Under the pieces are notes generated by a model, which ran no database searches, was not told the origin of the DNA, and saw nothing but the letters and a program-made list of their open reading frames with translations. A program made the position numbers and the translations under genes. This document shows positions 51,406 to 60,678 of a stretch of DNA of 64,000 nucleotides, piece by piece. Source of the DNA: Akkermansia massiliensis (lineage in GTDB: Bacteria; Verrucomicrobiota; Verrucomicrobiia; Verrucomicrobiales; Akkermansiaceae); the NCBI RefSeq assembly GCF_023516715.1, contig NZ_JAMGSI010000001.1:930001-994000 (forward strand), written 5' to 3'. The stretch's first letter is position 1. Each line of letters starts with the position of its first letter.

Positions 51406-52407
51406 ATGCACCTGCCTACCCTGCGCCATGCGGGCCTGATAGCTGCCCGTGTCCTGATGTTTGCGGCGTGGTTCGGCCTGTCCGTGTGGGCGGCCGGGGT
51501 AGTGTTTTACAATGTATGGGGCGGCGCCGTTCTGGTATGGCTTTACGTAGCCGCCATGGCCTGCGCTTTTGTTTTCCGCAGGAAGCGGCCCGTATTCTGG
51601 CGCGCCTCCTGGGGTGTGCTGGCCCTGCTGCTTGTGTATTACCTGTGCATTCCGGCGACGAACGGCAAGAAATGGCAGCCGTCATGGAGCCGCCTGCCCG
51701 CCGTGGAAATCAACGGAAATGAAATCCTGGTGAAGGACGTGCGCAGCTTCGTTTACCGGACGGAGCAGGACTTTGACGTGCGCTACGTGACGCGCCGCTT
51801 TGACCTGGACAAGCTGGCCACGCTGGACTTTGCCGTGAGCCACTGGGACGGCATGGAATTTGTGGCCCATACCATGCTCTCCTTCGGCTTTGAGGATGGG
51901 AAGCATCTGGCCCTGTCCGTAGAGACGCGCCTGCCGGAAGGGGTGGAGCAGGGGACCATCCCGGGCCTCTACAAGCAGTTCAACGTGATTTACATTCTGG
52001 CGGACGAGGAAGACCTGTTCGGCTTGCGCACCACCTACCGGAAGGAGGACATGTACCTATACCGCATCAACATAGACAGGGAGAACCTGAAAAAGGCCTT
52101 CCTGGGGTTTGCGGAGAAAATCAACAGCCTCCATGAACGCCCGCGTTACTACAACACCGTCACTGCCAACTGCACGACGGAACTGGTGGATACGTTCAAG
52201 AATTACCTGGGCGTGCGCCGCTGGCAATGGACTCCCGTTTTTAACGGCATGTGCGACCAGGACGCCTATGACCGGGGAGAGCTGCTCCATCTGCCCGGAG
52301 AAAACTTCCGTGAACTGAAAAAACGCTCCTTCCTGGGGCATGGCGGGGAAGGGCTGGACTGGGCAGCCCTCCGCCGCCGCTGGGAGGAGGGCTGGCGCAC
52401 GGAATAA
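51406..52407 (+). CDS. DUF4105 / Lnb N-terminal-like periplasmic protein
   Basis: 333 residues. Three hydrophobic N-terminal segments (about 10-35, 40-55, 65-85), then an extracytoplasmic domain with V-S-H-W-D-G, A-H-T-M-L-S-F-G-F and the conserved Y-Y-N-T-V-T-A-N-C-T-T (Cys with nearby His), the signature of the DUF4105 papain-like superfamily. Role in bacterial envelopes is unknown. Starts 8 bp after the pheT terminator. Confidence 0.82.
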   Translation: MHLPTLRHAGLIAARVLMFAAWFGLSVWAAGVVFYNVWGGAVLVWLYVAAMACAFVFRRKRPVFWRASWGVLALLLVYYLCIPATNGKKWQPSWSRLPAVEINGNEILVKDVRSFVYRTEQDFDVRYVTRRFDLDKLATLDFAVSHWDGMEFVAHTMLSFGFEDGKHLALSVETRLPEGVEQGTIPGLYKQFNVIYILADEEDLFGLRTTYRKEDMYLYRINIDRENLKKAFLGFAEKINSLHERPRYYNTVTANCTTELVDTFKNYLGVRRWQWTPVFNGMCDQDAYDRGELLHLPGENFRELKKRSFLGHGGEGLDWAALRRRWEEGWRTE

Positions 52408-52417
52408 GCCGCACCGG

Positions 52418-53011
52418 TTAAAGGGTGGCGAACTGGAAGTGCATCCAGTCGTAATCCCGTGCGCGCCCCAGGGATACGGCCCCCTCCGCCTCCACGAACT
52501 GCCAGAAGGCCGCGTACTCCGGTCCGGACAGTACCGCTTTCGGTGCAGGGATGTTCAGGCCGTTCCTGTCTGGGTCCATGTCCACGGCGATGCCCCAGGC
52601 ATGCATGGACGTGGCCTTGCCGCCGATGATGGAGCGGTTGTTGAAGCAGCCGCCGTACAGGTCCAGCCCCAGTTCCCGCACCTTCTCCATGCCGTAATGG
52701 TCCAGGGTGGCCTGGAAAATGCGGGTGAGCGGTTCCGCCACCAGCTTGTGGCAGCGCATGGTGGAAACGGTCGTGTCCCTGTCCCACGCAAGTCTCATGA
52801 TGTAGGGCAGCCTGACGCTGGTCAGGTTGCTTTCATCCCCCGCCCGGCCGAAGATGGATTTTCCGGAGCGCACCTCCTCCTGGCTGGGCCAGGAATGTTC
52901 CGGCTGGCGGATGTCCAGTTTTTCCATCAGGGCCTGCGCCGTCCGGGGGCCGGGGATGCCGTCCGCATCCAGTCCCAGATGCTGTTGAATCAATTTCCAG
53001 TGTTCTTTCAT
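52418..53011 (-). CDS. M15-family peptidoglycan peptidase with PG-binding N-terminus
   Basis: 197 residues. N-terminal ~32 residues (L-I-Q-Q-H-L-G-L-D-A-D-G-I-P-G-P-R-T) resemble a peptidoglycan-binding-1 repeat; the catalytic domain has zinc ligands His137 and Asp144 (S-M-H-A-W-G-I-A-V-D) and His191 (D-W-M-H-F-Q). This is the D-Ala-D-Ala carboxypeptidase / L-Ala-D-Glu endopeptidase fold. No signal peptide, as in phage endolysins, so it may be a phage remnant. Converges with the DUF4105 gene. Confidence 0.85.
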   Translation of the reverse strand: MKEHWKLIQQHLGLDADGIPGPRTAQALMEKLDIRQPEHSWPSQEEVRSGKSIFGRAGDESNLTSVRLPYIMRLAWDRDTTVSTMRCHKLVAEPLTRIFQATLDHYGMEKVRELGLDLYGGCFNNRSIIGGKATSMHAWGIAVDMDPDRNGLNIPAPKAVLSGPEYAAFWQFVEAEGAVSLGRARDYDWMHFQFATL

Positions 53012-53116
53012 AGGAGTTCACGCTAGGGGTTTCCTCCCGTAAGTTCCACATTTTTCCTGCCAGCGGCATTCCTGCCTTTCCGGAAGGGGAGAAAAAGAAG
53101 CGGGGTGTCTTTTATG

Positions 53117-53144
53117 TTGCGGAAAGGACTCATTCTGCTACACT
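53117..53144 (+). promoter_or_regulatory. Promoter of the tryptophanase gene
   Basis: TTGCGG (53117-53122), 16-bp spacer, TACACT (53139-53144), 20 bp before the ATG. No TnaC-like leader peptide is visible. Confidence 0.45.
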
Positions 53145-53163
53145 TTTATTCACCTTTTATTTT

Positions 53164-54627
53164 ATGAATTCAGAACCATCCAACGTTGTCAAATTTTACA
53201 ATGGGGAACAAATTCCCCTGGAACTGCATAAAGTCCGCGTGGTGCAGAAGCTGCATCTTGTCCCCGTGGAACGCCGTCTGGAAGCCGCGCAGGAAGCCGG
53301 GTTCAACACGTTCCAGTTGAGCACGAACGACGTTTATCTGGACATGCTGACGGATTCCGGCGTCAACGCCATGAGCGACAACCAGATCGCCGCCATGTTC
53401 CGTGCGGACGACGCCTATGCCGGTTCCCAGAGCTTTGACCGCCTGAAGCAGGCCGTATGGGACGTCTTCGGCAAGGAATACCTGCTTCCCGCCCACCAGG
53501 GCCGCGCCTGTGAAAACATCATCGCCCGCACCTTCGTGAAGCCCGGGGACGTGGTTCCCATGAACTACCATTTCACCACCACGCACGCCCACATTGACCT
53601 GAACGGCGGCAAGATTGAGGAACTGGTGGCGGATGACGCCGTCAACCCGGTCAGCACCAACCCCTTCAAGGGCAACCTGGACCCCGCCAAGCTGCGCGGC
53701 TGCATCGCCCGCCATGGGGCGGACAAAATTCCCTTCGTGCGCATGGAAGCCTCCACCAATTTAATCGGCGGCCAGCCTTTCTCCATTGCCAACATGCGTG
53801 AAATCCGCGGCATTTGCGACGAATTCGGCATCATGCTGGTGCTGGACGCCTCCCTGATCGGGGAAAACGCCTACTTCATCAAGATGCGTGAAGACGAGTT
53901 CAAGGACTCCTCCTGCGCTGACATCCTGAAAACCATGTGCGGCCTGGCGGACCTGGTATACTTCTCCGCCCGCAAGGTTTCCTCCTCCCGCGGCGGCGGC
54001 ATCTGCACGAACGACCGCTCCATCGCCAAGAAAATGGAGCACCTGGTTCCCCTGTTTGAAGGCTTCCTGACCTACGGCGGCATCTCCGTGCGTGAAATTG
54101 AAGCCATGGCCGTGGGCCTGTATGAAACCACGGACCTGACCGTGATTTCCCAGAGCCCCTCCTTCATTGAATACTTCATCGGCCAGATGGTGGACATGGG
54201 CATTCCCTGCGTGACCCCCGCGGGCGGCCTGGGCGCCCATATTGACGCCGGGCGCTTCCTGCCCCATATTCCGCAGGAGGACTATCCTGCCGGGGCCCTG
54301 GCGGCGGCCTTCTTCATCGCCTCCGGCGTGCGCGGGATGGAACGCGGCACGCTCTCCAGCGTCCGCGACGAAAACGGCGACGACATTCTGGCGGATGTGG
54401 AACTGCTCCGCCTGGCCTTCCCGCGCCGCGTCTTCACGCTGTCCCAGGTCAAATACGTGGCGGACCGCATGAAATGGCTCTACGACAACCGCGACCTGAT
54501 CGGCGGCCTGGAATTCGTGGAGGAACCGCCCGTGCTGCGCTTCTTCATGGGCAAGCTCCGCGCCAAGAGCGACTGGCCTGAAAAACTGGCCGCGAAGTAC
54601 CGCCAGGACTTCGGGGAAAGCCTGTAA
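53164..54627 (+). CDS. tnaA: Tryptophanase (beta-eliminating lyase)
   Basis: 487 residues, close to tryptophanase (about 470). Splits tryptophan to indole, pyruvate and ammonia. Lys271 in F-S-A-R-K-V-S-S-S-R-G-G-G is the PLP lysine; upstream Asp in V-L-D-A-S and the H-Q-G-R-A motif are conserved. Tyrosine phenol-lyase is the main alternative, but the K-V-S-S-S-R-G-G-G segment deviates from both types, so substrate should be checked. Single gene with strong terminator; no permease adjacent. Confidence 0.87.
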   Translation: MNSEPSNVVKFYNGEQIPLELHKVRVVQKLHLVPVERRLEAAQEAGFNTFQLSTNDVYLDMLTDSGVNAMSDNQIAAMFRADDAYAGSQSFDRLKQAVWDVFGKEYLLPAHQGRACENIIARTFVKPGDVVPMNYHFTTTHAHIDLNGGKIEELVADDAVNPVSTNPFKGNLDPAKLRGCIARHGADKIPFVRMEASTNLIGGQPFSIANMREIRGICDEFGIMLVLDASLIGENAYFIKMREDEFKDSSCADILKTMCGLADLVYFSARKVSSSRGGGICTNDRSIAKKMEHLVPLFEGFLTYGGISVREIEAMAVGLYETTDLTVISQSPSFIEYFIGQMVDMGIPCVTPAGGLGAHIDAGRFLPHIPQEDYPAGALAAAFFIASGVRGMERGTLSSVRDENGDDILADVELLRLAFPRRVFTLSQVKYVADRMKWLYDNRDLIGGLEFVEEPPVLRFFMGKLRAKSDWPEKLAAKYRQDFGESL

Positions 54628-54656
54628 AAAAATCTCACGATCTACTGGAATAAAAA

Positions 54657-54690
54657 ACAAGGCCGGATCCACGCGTCCGGCCTTGTTTTT
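54657..54690 (+). terminator. Terminator after tryptophanase
   Basis: 11-bp stem acaaggccgga (54657-54667) with tccggccttgt (54676-54686), followed by TTTTT. Confidence 0.9.
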
Positions 54691-54741
54691 CTAAAGAAAA
54701 ATAATTTAAAAAATATTTTCCGTTTTTTGATAAAAGAAGTG

Positions 54742-55644
54742 TTAGCGCAAGTCGTTTTTACGGAATCCCTTGTAGATGAAGTCTGTCTTTGGGCCGCGGC
54801 CCACCGTCCTGTCAAACAGATCTACCATTTCCCCGTCCCGGTACCCTGCCATGCGGATGAATTTAAGAATATCCGCTTTGCTGTTGGAAAAATGCTTTAT
54901 AAGAATTGTCATCCAGAGTTTTTCCATGCGTTCCAGATTAGATTTTGCACTTAACTGGCGGTTTTGGGCAGTGACATACATGTCACTGTAACGTCTGCGT
55001 GCTTCAAACTGTCCTCGGATATATTCTTTCCCGAATATCTCGTCTTCCGTTGGGAATGTATCGCTGAATCCGTTATTGGCTACGGAACGGAACTGCTTAA
55101 TATAAGCTGAAGCATAGGATGCAGTAAGAAGATTTATCTCCCTTTCTCGAATATCAAGTTTTGATGCGATCTTTGAATGATCTAGGAAAAGCATAGAATC
55201 AAATACCCAATGCTTTAGTAGAATATCGTTTTTGGAACCGATGAAAGGAGAAATATTTTCCTTAGAAGGATGGCTCAGGTCTTGATAACCAATAGGAGCT
55301 GCTCCCAAATAGTAGAAGAGCCATAATTGATATGAAATCATTTCTTTACTGGCGGAAGTCTCATTTATACAACCGATTTTTCTGTATAATTTCTCAGCCG
55401 TATTATAGAAACTCTTCATATCGCCCTGGCTGAGTAATTTTTCAAATTCTTTGAATTCTTCAGGGCGCGGAGGAAGATTTTTTAAGGATGACGGTGGCTT
55501 CAGGAATGGATCAAGCTTGACAGGATTGAGCTTGGCAGGCTCTGGATTAACGGGAACAGGATGAACGGTCTTGATCTTGACGAGATTGGCGTTTATCGGT
55601 TCGGTCATACCCAGAGCAAGCAAAATGAAAAAAATACTTTTCAT
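54742..55644 (-). CDS. Exported protein of unknown function
   Basis: 300 residues. Cleavable signal (about 1-19, ending I-N-A-N), then a Pro-rich linker with repeated K-x-x-P-V (about 25-60) and a mostly helical domain. No family recognised. It is the second gene of a two-gene unit, starting 2 bp after the other exported protein, in DNA noticeably more AT-rich than the housekeeping genes around it. The pair sits opposite the tryptophanase gene. Confidence 0.7.
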   Translation of the reverse strand: MKSIFFILLALGMTEPINANLVKIKTVHPVPVNPEPAKLNPVKLDPFLKPPSSLKNLPPRPEEFKEFEKLLSQGDMKSFYNTAEKLYRKIGCINETSASKEMISYQLWLFYYLGAAPIGYQDLSHPSKENISPFIGSKNDILLKHWVFDSMLFLDHSKIASKLDIREREINLLTASYASAYIKQFRSVANNGFSDTFPTEDEIFGKEYIRGQFEARRRYSDMYVTAQNRQLSAKSNLERMEKLWMTILIKHFSNSKADILKFIRMAGYRDGEMVDLFDRTVGRGPKTDFIYKGFRKNDLR

Positions 55645-55646
55645 GA

Positions 55647-56708
55647 TCAGTTATTTAAATTATTCGGAATAGGGGTTGTTTTTTGTACCTTAACCGGATT
55701 TTTCTCAGAGTGGAATTTATCAATTTCTATTGTAATATCCTTATTTGTTTTGGAAATACTGCAATTCATAATACCACGTGCGACGCCCGCACATAACTCT
55801 GGATCATTACCGTTTGATTGTGCCGACACTAACCTGAACCAGCATTTGTGTCCCCATGTCATCGGGTTTTCCTTATCCAGAATGTTTAATTGATCTTTGG
55901 TGATCGGCAAATCAAGAGCTATTTCGTCCTTAAACTGGTTAGTCTGCTGAATTTCCACGGGCTTGGGATTGGGGTTATGTGGTGGACGATTGTTTTTATT
56001 ATGCTGGGGATTGACATATCCTTCGTCTATTTCCTTGATTTTCATTTTTGAGAAATTTACGTCAAGAGGATGAATGGTTAATTGGATAATCATCCAGGCT
56101 GAAGCAAAGGGAACTCCCGGCATTTGTTCCTGAATTTGAGGAGGAGTATCCTGGCCTTCCTTGAGTTTTTGTACCTTTGCTCCCTCAGGGATGACAATCT
56201 TAAGAGAATATGGTTTGGATACTAATCCCCCTTCTGTTTTTACTGTAACCGTAACCTGTCCGTTTTTTTCTGCTGTTGGTTTAGCTTGAGCATCAAAAGA
56301 TGTGATTCCTTTCATTTTTTCAGGAAGAATCAATACACCTTCTTCATCCGTGACGATCCATTCCAGTTTTTTAGGGTCTCCCATCAAGGCTGGTTTCGCT
56401 TCCAAACTAATGGTGATTGTTTCTCCTACTCCAATGGTTTGGCGTTTTAGGTCATCTTCTTTGGAATCCTTGCTGATTCCCATATTGAATTTTGCGGAAT
56501 GAAGTTCCGTCTTCGATACAATTTTAAGACCTTCTATTTCTTCGTTTTCAGCATCTTCTGCCCCAGCTGTCGACCATAGAACAAATAGAATGAGAATCTT
56601 GCAGACATATTGTATAGTAATTCGATTACTATTGGTGTAACATATTGGACGAGAAAACATAGTCATTATGAGAAGGCAAAGGCTAAGAAAAAATGATGCA
56701 TTGATCAA
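55647..56708 (-). CDS. Exported Ig-like-domain protein of unknown function
   Basis: 353 residues. The N-terminus is unusual: the hydrophobic signal core comes at about 34-50 (I-L-I-L-F-V-L-W-S-T-A-G-A), so the true start may be the Met at 15 or 17. Residues about 85-175 resemble a bacterial Ig-like fold (G-V-G-E-T-I-T-I-S-L ... T-V-T-V-K-T-E-G-G). An Asn/Pro-rich linker (about 235-255) follows, then a C-terminal domain. Unknown role; co-transcribed with the next exported protein. Confidence 0.68.
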   Translation of the reverse strand: MINASFFLSLCLLIMTMFSRPICYTNSNRITIQYVCKILILFVLWSTAGAEDAENEEIEGLKIVSKTELHSAKFNMGISKDSKEDDLKRQTIGVGETITISLEAKPALMGDPKKLEWIVTDEEGVLILPEKMKGITSFDAQAKPTAEKNGQVTVTVKTEGGLVSKPYSLKIVIPEGAKVQKLKEGQDTPPQIQEQMPGVPFASAWMIIQLTIHPLDVNFSKMKIKEIDEGYVNPQHNKNNRPPHNPNPKPVEIQQTNQFKDEIALDLPITKDQLNILDKENPMTWGHKCWFRLVSAQSNGNDPELCAGVARGIMNCSISKTNKDITIEIDKFHSEKNPVKVQKTTPIPNNLNN

Positions 56709-56787
56709 TATAAAATTTCATCAATAGTGAATGTATAACATTTGCCCCGGCGAAGGAATCACCCTTTTTCTGTAATAACAGAGGCGA

Positions 56788-56812
56788 TTTTTATTGTTTT
56801 TGACAATAAAAA
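56788..56812 (-). terminator. Terminator after the kinase gene
   Basis: AT-rich 10-bp stem tttttattgt / acaataaaaa (56788-56797, 56803-56812) about 14 bp past the kinase stop; read leftwards it ends in a T-rich strand. Confidence 0.55.
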
Positions 56813-56825
56813 GTCAGGATAGGAT

Positions 56826-57875
56826 TTAAAATTGAAGCAGGCCCTGCTTCCAGCATATCCAGACGGCCGCCGCCGCGATGAGAAGGATGATGACGAAGGC
56901 GGTGCCTGCGGAAGATTTCTTTCTGGCCTTGGGCAGGGCTTTCCGCGCCACTCCTCCGGCTTGCAGGGTTCCTGCGGCCGCCATGGCGTTGATGTAATCG
57001 TTCCATGCTTTGGCGGAATGGAAGCGGCTGCGTTCATCCGGAGACAGGGCCTTGTCAATCCCGGAAAGGAAGTTCATGGGGTATGTCTTCCGCAGGGCCG
57101 CGTAACTGGTCACCTTCGGGTTGCGGTCCACCACGGAACGCTGGTCCGCCGGGTGGGGAACCTGGCCCGTAAGCAATTCGTAGAACGTGGCGCCCAGCTC
57201 GTACATGTCGCACCAGGGGCCGATTTCGCTCCGGCGTCCGGGGTAGAATTCCGGCGGCGTGTAGCCGGGAGTGATCTGGACGAGGCCCTGGTGCTGGAGG
57301 GTCTTGGTGCGCACGGCGCCGAAGTCGATCAGCTTGGGCGTGCCGTCCGGCTGGATGAAGATGTTTCCCGGCTTGATGTCGCAATGGTAAACTCCCATGG
57401 CGTGAAGGTAGTGCAGGATGTCCAGCAGGCGGAACAGAAGGTCCGTGGCCCGTGCCGGCTCCATGCTCTGTCCGGTGGCGTGCATGGTGGTCATCAGGTC
57501 GAACAGGGTCTGCCCCTGGATGTTTTCCATAACGTAATAGCAGGTGCCGTTGGCATCAAACATGTCGAACACCTGCACGATGCCGGGGTGGTTGAGCTGG
57601 GCCAGGACGGAAGCCTCCTGCCGGGAGTTGGAAATGCTCTGGGCGAAGTTGACGGCGGCCTGTTCGTCCCGCGGGTGGACGAAGCCGGTTTCCATGTCCC
57701 GGAAGGCGTAGGCGTCCGGCATGCATTCCTTGATGACGACGTACCGGGAATGGGGATTGTCCAGCGCCAGGTACGTAATGCCGAAGCCTCCGGCGTTCAG
57801 CACATTCAATATCGTATACTTGTCTTGCAGAACGGTATTGTTCGCAAGCGGGTAAACCAGGGTTTCTTGTTCCAT
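56826..57875 (-). CDS. Ser/Thr protein kinase with C-terminal membrane anchor
   Basis: 349 residues. Kinase domain with Gly loop near 28-35 (N-A-G-G-F-G-I-T-Y), Lys49 (V-I-K), catalytic Y-H-C-D-I-K-P-G-N (His164, Asp166; the usual Arg is Cys), D-F-G at 184-186 and G-Y-T-P-P-E. A single membrane span lies near the very C-terminus (about 323-343), so the kinase faces the cytoplasm. No PASTA or other sensor domain. It is next to the 334-codon wHTH-like gene and the exported pair. Confidence 0.9.
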   Translation of the reverse strand: MEQETLVYPLANNTVLQDKYTILNVLNAGGFGITYLALDNPHSRYVVIKECMPDAYAFRDMETGFVHPRDEQAAVNFAQSISNSRQEASVLAQLNHPGIVQVFDMFDANGTCYYVMENIQGQTLFDLMTTMHATGQSMEPARATDLLFRLLDILHYLHAMGVYHCDIKPGNIFIQPDGTPKLIDFGAVRTKTLQHQGLVQITPGYTPPEFYPGRRSEIGPWCDMYELGATFYELLTGQVPHPADQRSVVDRNPKVTSYAALRKTYPMNFLSGIDKALSPDERSRFHSAKAWNDYINAMAAAGTLQAGGVARKALPKARKKSSAGTAFVIILLIAAAAVWICWKQGLLQF

Positions 57876-57954
57876 GTCAGGGGGGAGGGCGGGTTGGGGC
57901 CGGGAAAATCTTTAATTCAATACGCAAGTTCTGTCAAGAATCTCTCTGCCGTAT

Positions 57955-58902
57955 TCAATAACAGGAAACCCGGAATTCGTATTCCTCCACGCTGCCGCGT
58001 TCCAGGCAGGCGGCCAGCCAGTCGAACAGGGCGCCGAATTCCCCGCCCAGGGTTTCCCCGGTATCGGCCTCCAGCGCCTTCAGGCGGCTGGAAGCCAGGC
58101 GCACGGGCGTCAGCTCCGCCAGCAGGGCGGCGCATTCCTCGTCCCCTGCCTTGAAAATCTCTTCCGCCCCCGGCAGTTCGCACAGGCGTTCGTCTGCAAT
58201 TTCCAGGCACACGACGCCTACGCCGAATTCGGCGGCCAGTCCGCGCAGGGCGGCGCATTCGGAATCATCCGGAAGTTCCCCCACGATGACCAGTTCCCCG
58301 CACTGCGCCCAGCGGGACGTGGCCAGGGTCCTGAAAAACTCCCTCCTGCCGTCTTCTCCTCCGGGCATGCGGGCCACGCAGACGCTGCGGATGCCCATCA
58401 TGGGCGCTCCGATCATGCGGCGGCGCTGGAGCGCGCTTTGGTCGAAGACCAGCGCGTTCCCCTCCCATTCCCCATCCGGCCATTCCACGACGGCCAGGTC
58501 CGGCTTCACCCATGAGGTTCCCGTTTCACTGGTGCTGAACACGAAAACCCCGCGGCCCGTGGTATCATACTGGCGCACGGCCAGGGCCAGCGCCTTGGCG
58601 CGGCAGTTCAGCGCGTCCGGTTCGTTTTCCCCCAGAAACAGGGGCAGCAGCCCCCTGGCCGCCGGTTTGCCGTCCCGGTCCCGAACGCGCCTGTAATAGC
58701 CCTGGCCGCGCTCCACCTTGGCGATTTCCGAGTCCGGCTCGGAGGCCATGAAGGAGAAATGGTAGCGCAGGGAGGCGTCTGAATACTCCTCACCCAGCCT
58801 CAGGCGCACCAGGCGGATGAGTTCGGTCCCCTTGATGGCCTGGGCCGGGTCGGAAGGCAAAAGTTCCGGAAGCAATTCTTCCAACTGGGATCGTAGACTC
58901 AT
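57955..58902 (-). CDS. Unknown protein with N-terminal winged-helix-like region
   Basis: 315 residues from ATG 58902 (a frame reaching 58959 adds a poor extension). Residues about 10-75 look like a winged helix (S-L-R-Y-H-F-S-F-M-A-S). The middle has K-P-D-L-A-V-V-E-W-P-D and further strands reminiscent of the restriction-endonuclease-like fold, but no complete motif can be pinned down. Lies 79 bp upstream of the kinase on the same strand. Confidence 0.6.
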   Translation of the reverse strand: MSLRSQLEELLPELLPSDPAQAIKGTELIRLVRLRLGEEYSDASLRYHFSFMASEPDSEIAKVERGQGYYRRVRDRDGKPAARGLLPLFLGENEPDALNCRAKALALAVRQYDTTGRGVFVFSTSETGTSWVKPDLAVVEWPDGEWEGNALVFDQSALQRRRMIGAPMMGIRSVCVARMPGGEDGRREFFRTLATSRWAQCGELVIVGELPDDSECAALRGLAAEFGVGVVCLEIADERLCELPGAEEIFKAGDEECAALLAELTPVRLASSRLKALEADTGETLGGEFGALFDWLAACLERGSVEEYEFRVSCY

Positions 58903-59001
58903 ACGCGCCCCATGAGAACACGGGAGGGAAGCTTCTTCAAGGCGGAAGGAGTTCAGCACATGAAATAAAAAGCTCTTTTATTTGTTCCGGAATACGGCAA
59001 G

Positions 59002-59928
59002 ATGGTCCGCATGGCATGGATTACCTCCGGTTATATACCTTCGCCCAGGCGCATGGCCGTAATCGCCGGTACCACCTTCACGCAGCTCGTGCGGATGAAG
59101 GTGTTTCTCTTTCTGGGCCTCTTTGCCGTGGCTCTGCTGGCCCTGAGCTCCTTCCGCCTGAGCGCGGTGCTGGGGCCGGAAACCGGGGGAATCAATGAAC
59201 TCGTTCTGCTGAAAAACTCCGCTTACGGCGCCATGCGGGTGTTCGGCCTCTTTTTCTGCGTGGCGGCCACGGCTCTGATTATCCCCAAGGACGCGGAAGA
59301 CCGCATCCTGTACACCATCCTGTGCAAGCCGGTTCCTCGCATCGACTACCTGATGGGGAAGGTGCTGGGGGTGCTGGCCCTCACCCTGATCGCCGTGCTG
59401 CTGATGGACGCCGTGATGACGCTGGTGCTGTGGCTGCGGACGGATACGGTGGTGGCGGAGCAGATCGCCTCCCTGAAAGGCCGCTATACGGTGGAGGAAA
59501 TGCAGCCGTACCTGGACAGAATCCGCCTCCAGGGCGCTACCTGGAACGTGCAGACGGGCCTGGGCGTCATGATGTGCGAATTCGTGGTCCTCTCCTCCCT
59601 CACGCTGCTGATGTCCTGCATGACGAACGGAACCATCATCAGCGCGCTGCTGACGTTCATGGTCTATCTGGCGGGGCTGTTCCAGACGCAGGCGCTCTCC
59701 CTGTGGGTGGGCTCCGGAACGGGAGGCATCTCCTGGTGGGAAATGGCGGGCAGCAGGCTGTTTGCCCTCATCTTTCCGAATTTCCAGATTTATTCCGTAA
59801 CGGATTCCGCCCTGAACGGGCAGACCATTCCCCTTTCCCTGTTCGGCAGTCTGGCCCTGATTACGCTGGGGTACTTCGTCTTTCACATGACGCTGGCCGC
59901 ATGGCTGTTCAGGAAAAAGGAATTTTAA
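59002..59928 (+). CDS. ABC-2-type transporter permease
   Basis: 308 residues with about six membrane spans and a large extracytoplasmic loop (about 145-175). The A-E-D-R-I-L-Y-T-I-L-C-K-P-V motif after the first spans is typical of ABC-2 / NosY-like permeases. No ATP-binding partner gene is adjacent, so the partner is elsewhere. The tag gene starts 12 bp downstream. Confidence 0.85.
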   Translation: MVRMAWITSGYIPSPRRMAVIAGTTFTQLVRMKVFLFLGLFAVALLALSSFRLSAVLGPETGGINELVLLKNSAYGAMRVFGLFFCVAATALIIPKDAEDRILYTILCKPVPRIDYLMGKVLGVLALTLIAVLLMDAVMTLVLWLRTDTVVAEQIASLKGRYTVEEMQPYLDRIRLQGATWNVQTGLGVMMCEFVVLSSLTLLMSCMTNGTIISALLTFMVYLAGLFQTQALSLWVGSGTGGISWWEMAGSRLFALIFPNFQIYSVTDSALNGQTIPLSLFGSLALITLGYFVFHMTLAAWLFRKKEF

Positions 59929-59939
59929 CCTGGAAAAGT

Positions 59940-60521
59940 ATGGAAGACATCATCAATGCACGTTGCGGTTGGGCCGGAACAGACGAACTATATATAAAAT
60001 ACCATGACGAAGAATGGGGCAAACCCGTTACCGACGACAAAACCTTGTTTGAATTTCTGGTGCTTGAAAGCGCCCAGGCAGGCTTAGCCTGGATTACTAT
60101 CCTCCGGAAACGCGAAGGATACCGGGAAGCCTTCCATGGCTTTGATGTGGAGAAAGTAGCGCAAATGACGCCGGAAGACATCGACCGGTTGATGCAATTT
60201 GATGGAATCGTCAAAAACCGTTTGAAAATCAATAGCACAGTCAATAACGCGAAACTGTTTATGGTTGTTCAGAAAGAATTCGGCAGTTTCTACCAGTATG
60301 CCCTTTCATTCTTCCCCGGCCGTCAGCCTGTTGTTAACAATTTCAAGACCCTAAGCCAAATCCCCGCCACATCTCCCGAATCTGACGCCATGAGCAAAGA
60401 CATGAAAAAGAGAGGCTTCAAATTCTTCGGTTCAACGATGTGCTACGCTTTTTTCCAGGCGGCCGGCTTTGTGAACGACCATGTGGAAGGCTGCTTCTGC
60501 AAAGTAAATCAGGCGGAATAG
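59940..60521 (+). CDS. tag: DNA-3-methyladenine glycosylase I
   Basis: 193 residues from ATG 59940; a longer frame further left overlaps the permease in a different phase. Removes 3-methyladenine from alkylated DNA. Zinc ligands: Cys9 near the N-terminus (C-G-W-A), His22 (Y-H-D-E-E-W-G), and near the C-terminus a His and Cys in N-D-H-x5-C. Trp-rich E-S-A-Q-A-G-L-A-W-I-T-I-L region holds the base-binding pocket. Codon use is more AT-rich than the neighbours. Confidence 0.95.
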   Translation: MEDIINARCGWAGTDELYIKYHDEEWGKPVTDDKTLFEFLVLESAQAGLAWITILRKREGYREAFHGFDVEKVAQMTPEDIDRLMQFDGIVKNRLKINSTVNNAKLFMVVQKEFGSFYQYALSFFPGRQPVVNNFKTLSQIPATSPESDAMSKDMKKRGFKFFGSTMCYAFFQAAGFVNDHVEGCFCKVNQAE

Positions 60522-60678
60522 ACTGGAGCGTAACCGTTTACAATTTTTACGAATAATTTGCCACTGAAAGCTGGAGGAAACAGGTGCAAAAGTTTATCTT
60601 TCACTTTCACAGGTTGTAATTAATATCTTTATTTTCTATAAACCGTTTATATTTTTGACCGCAAGAAAATCATCAACC

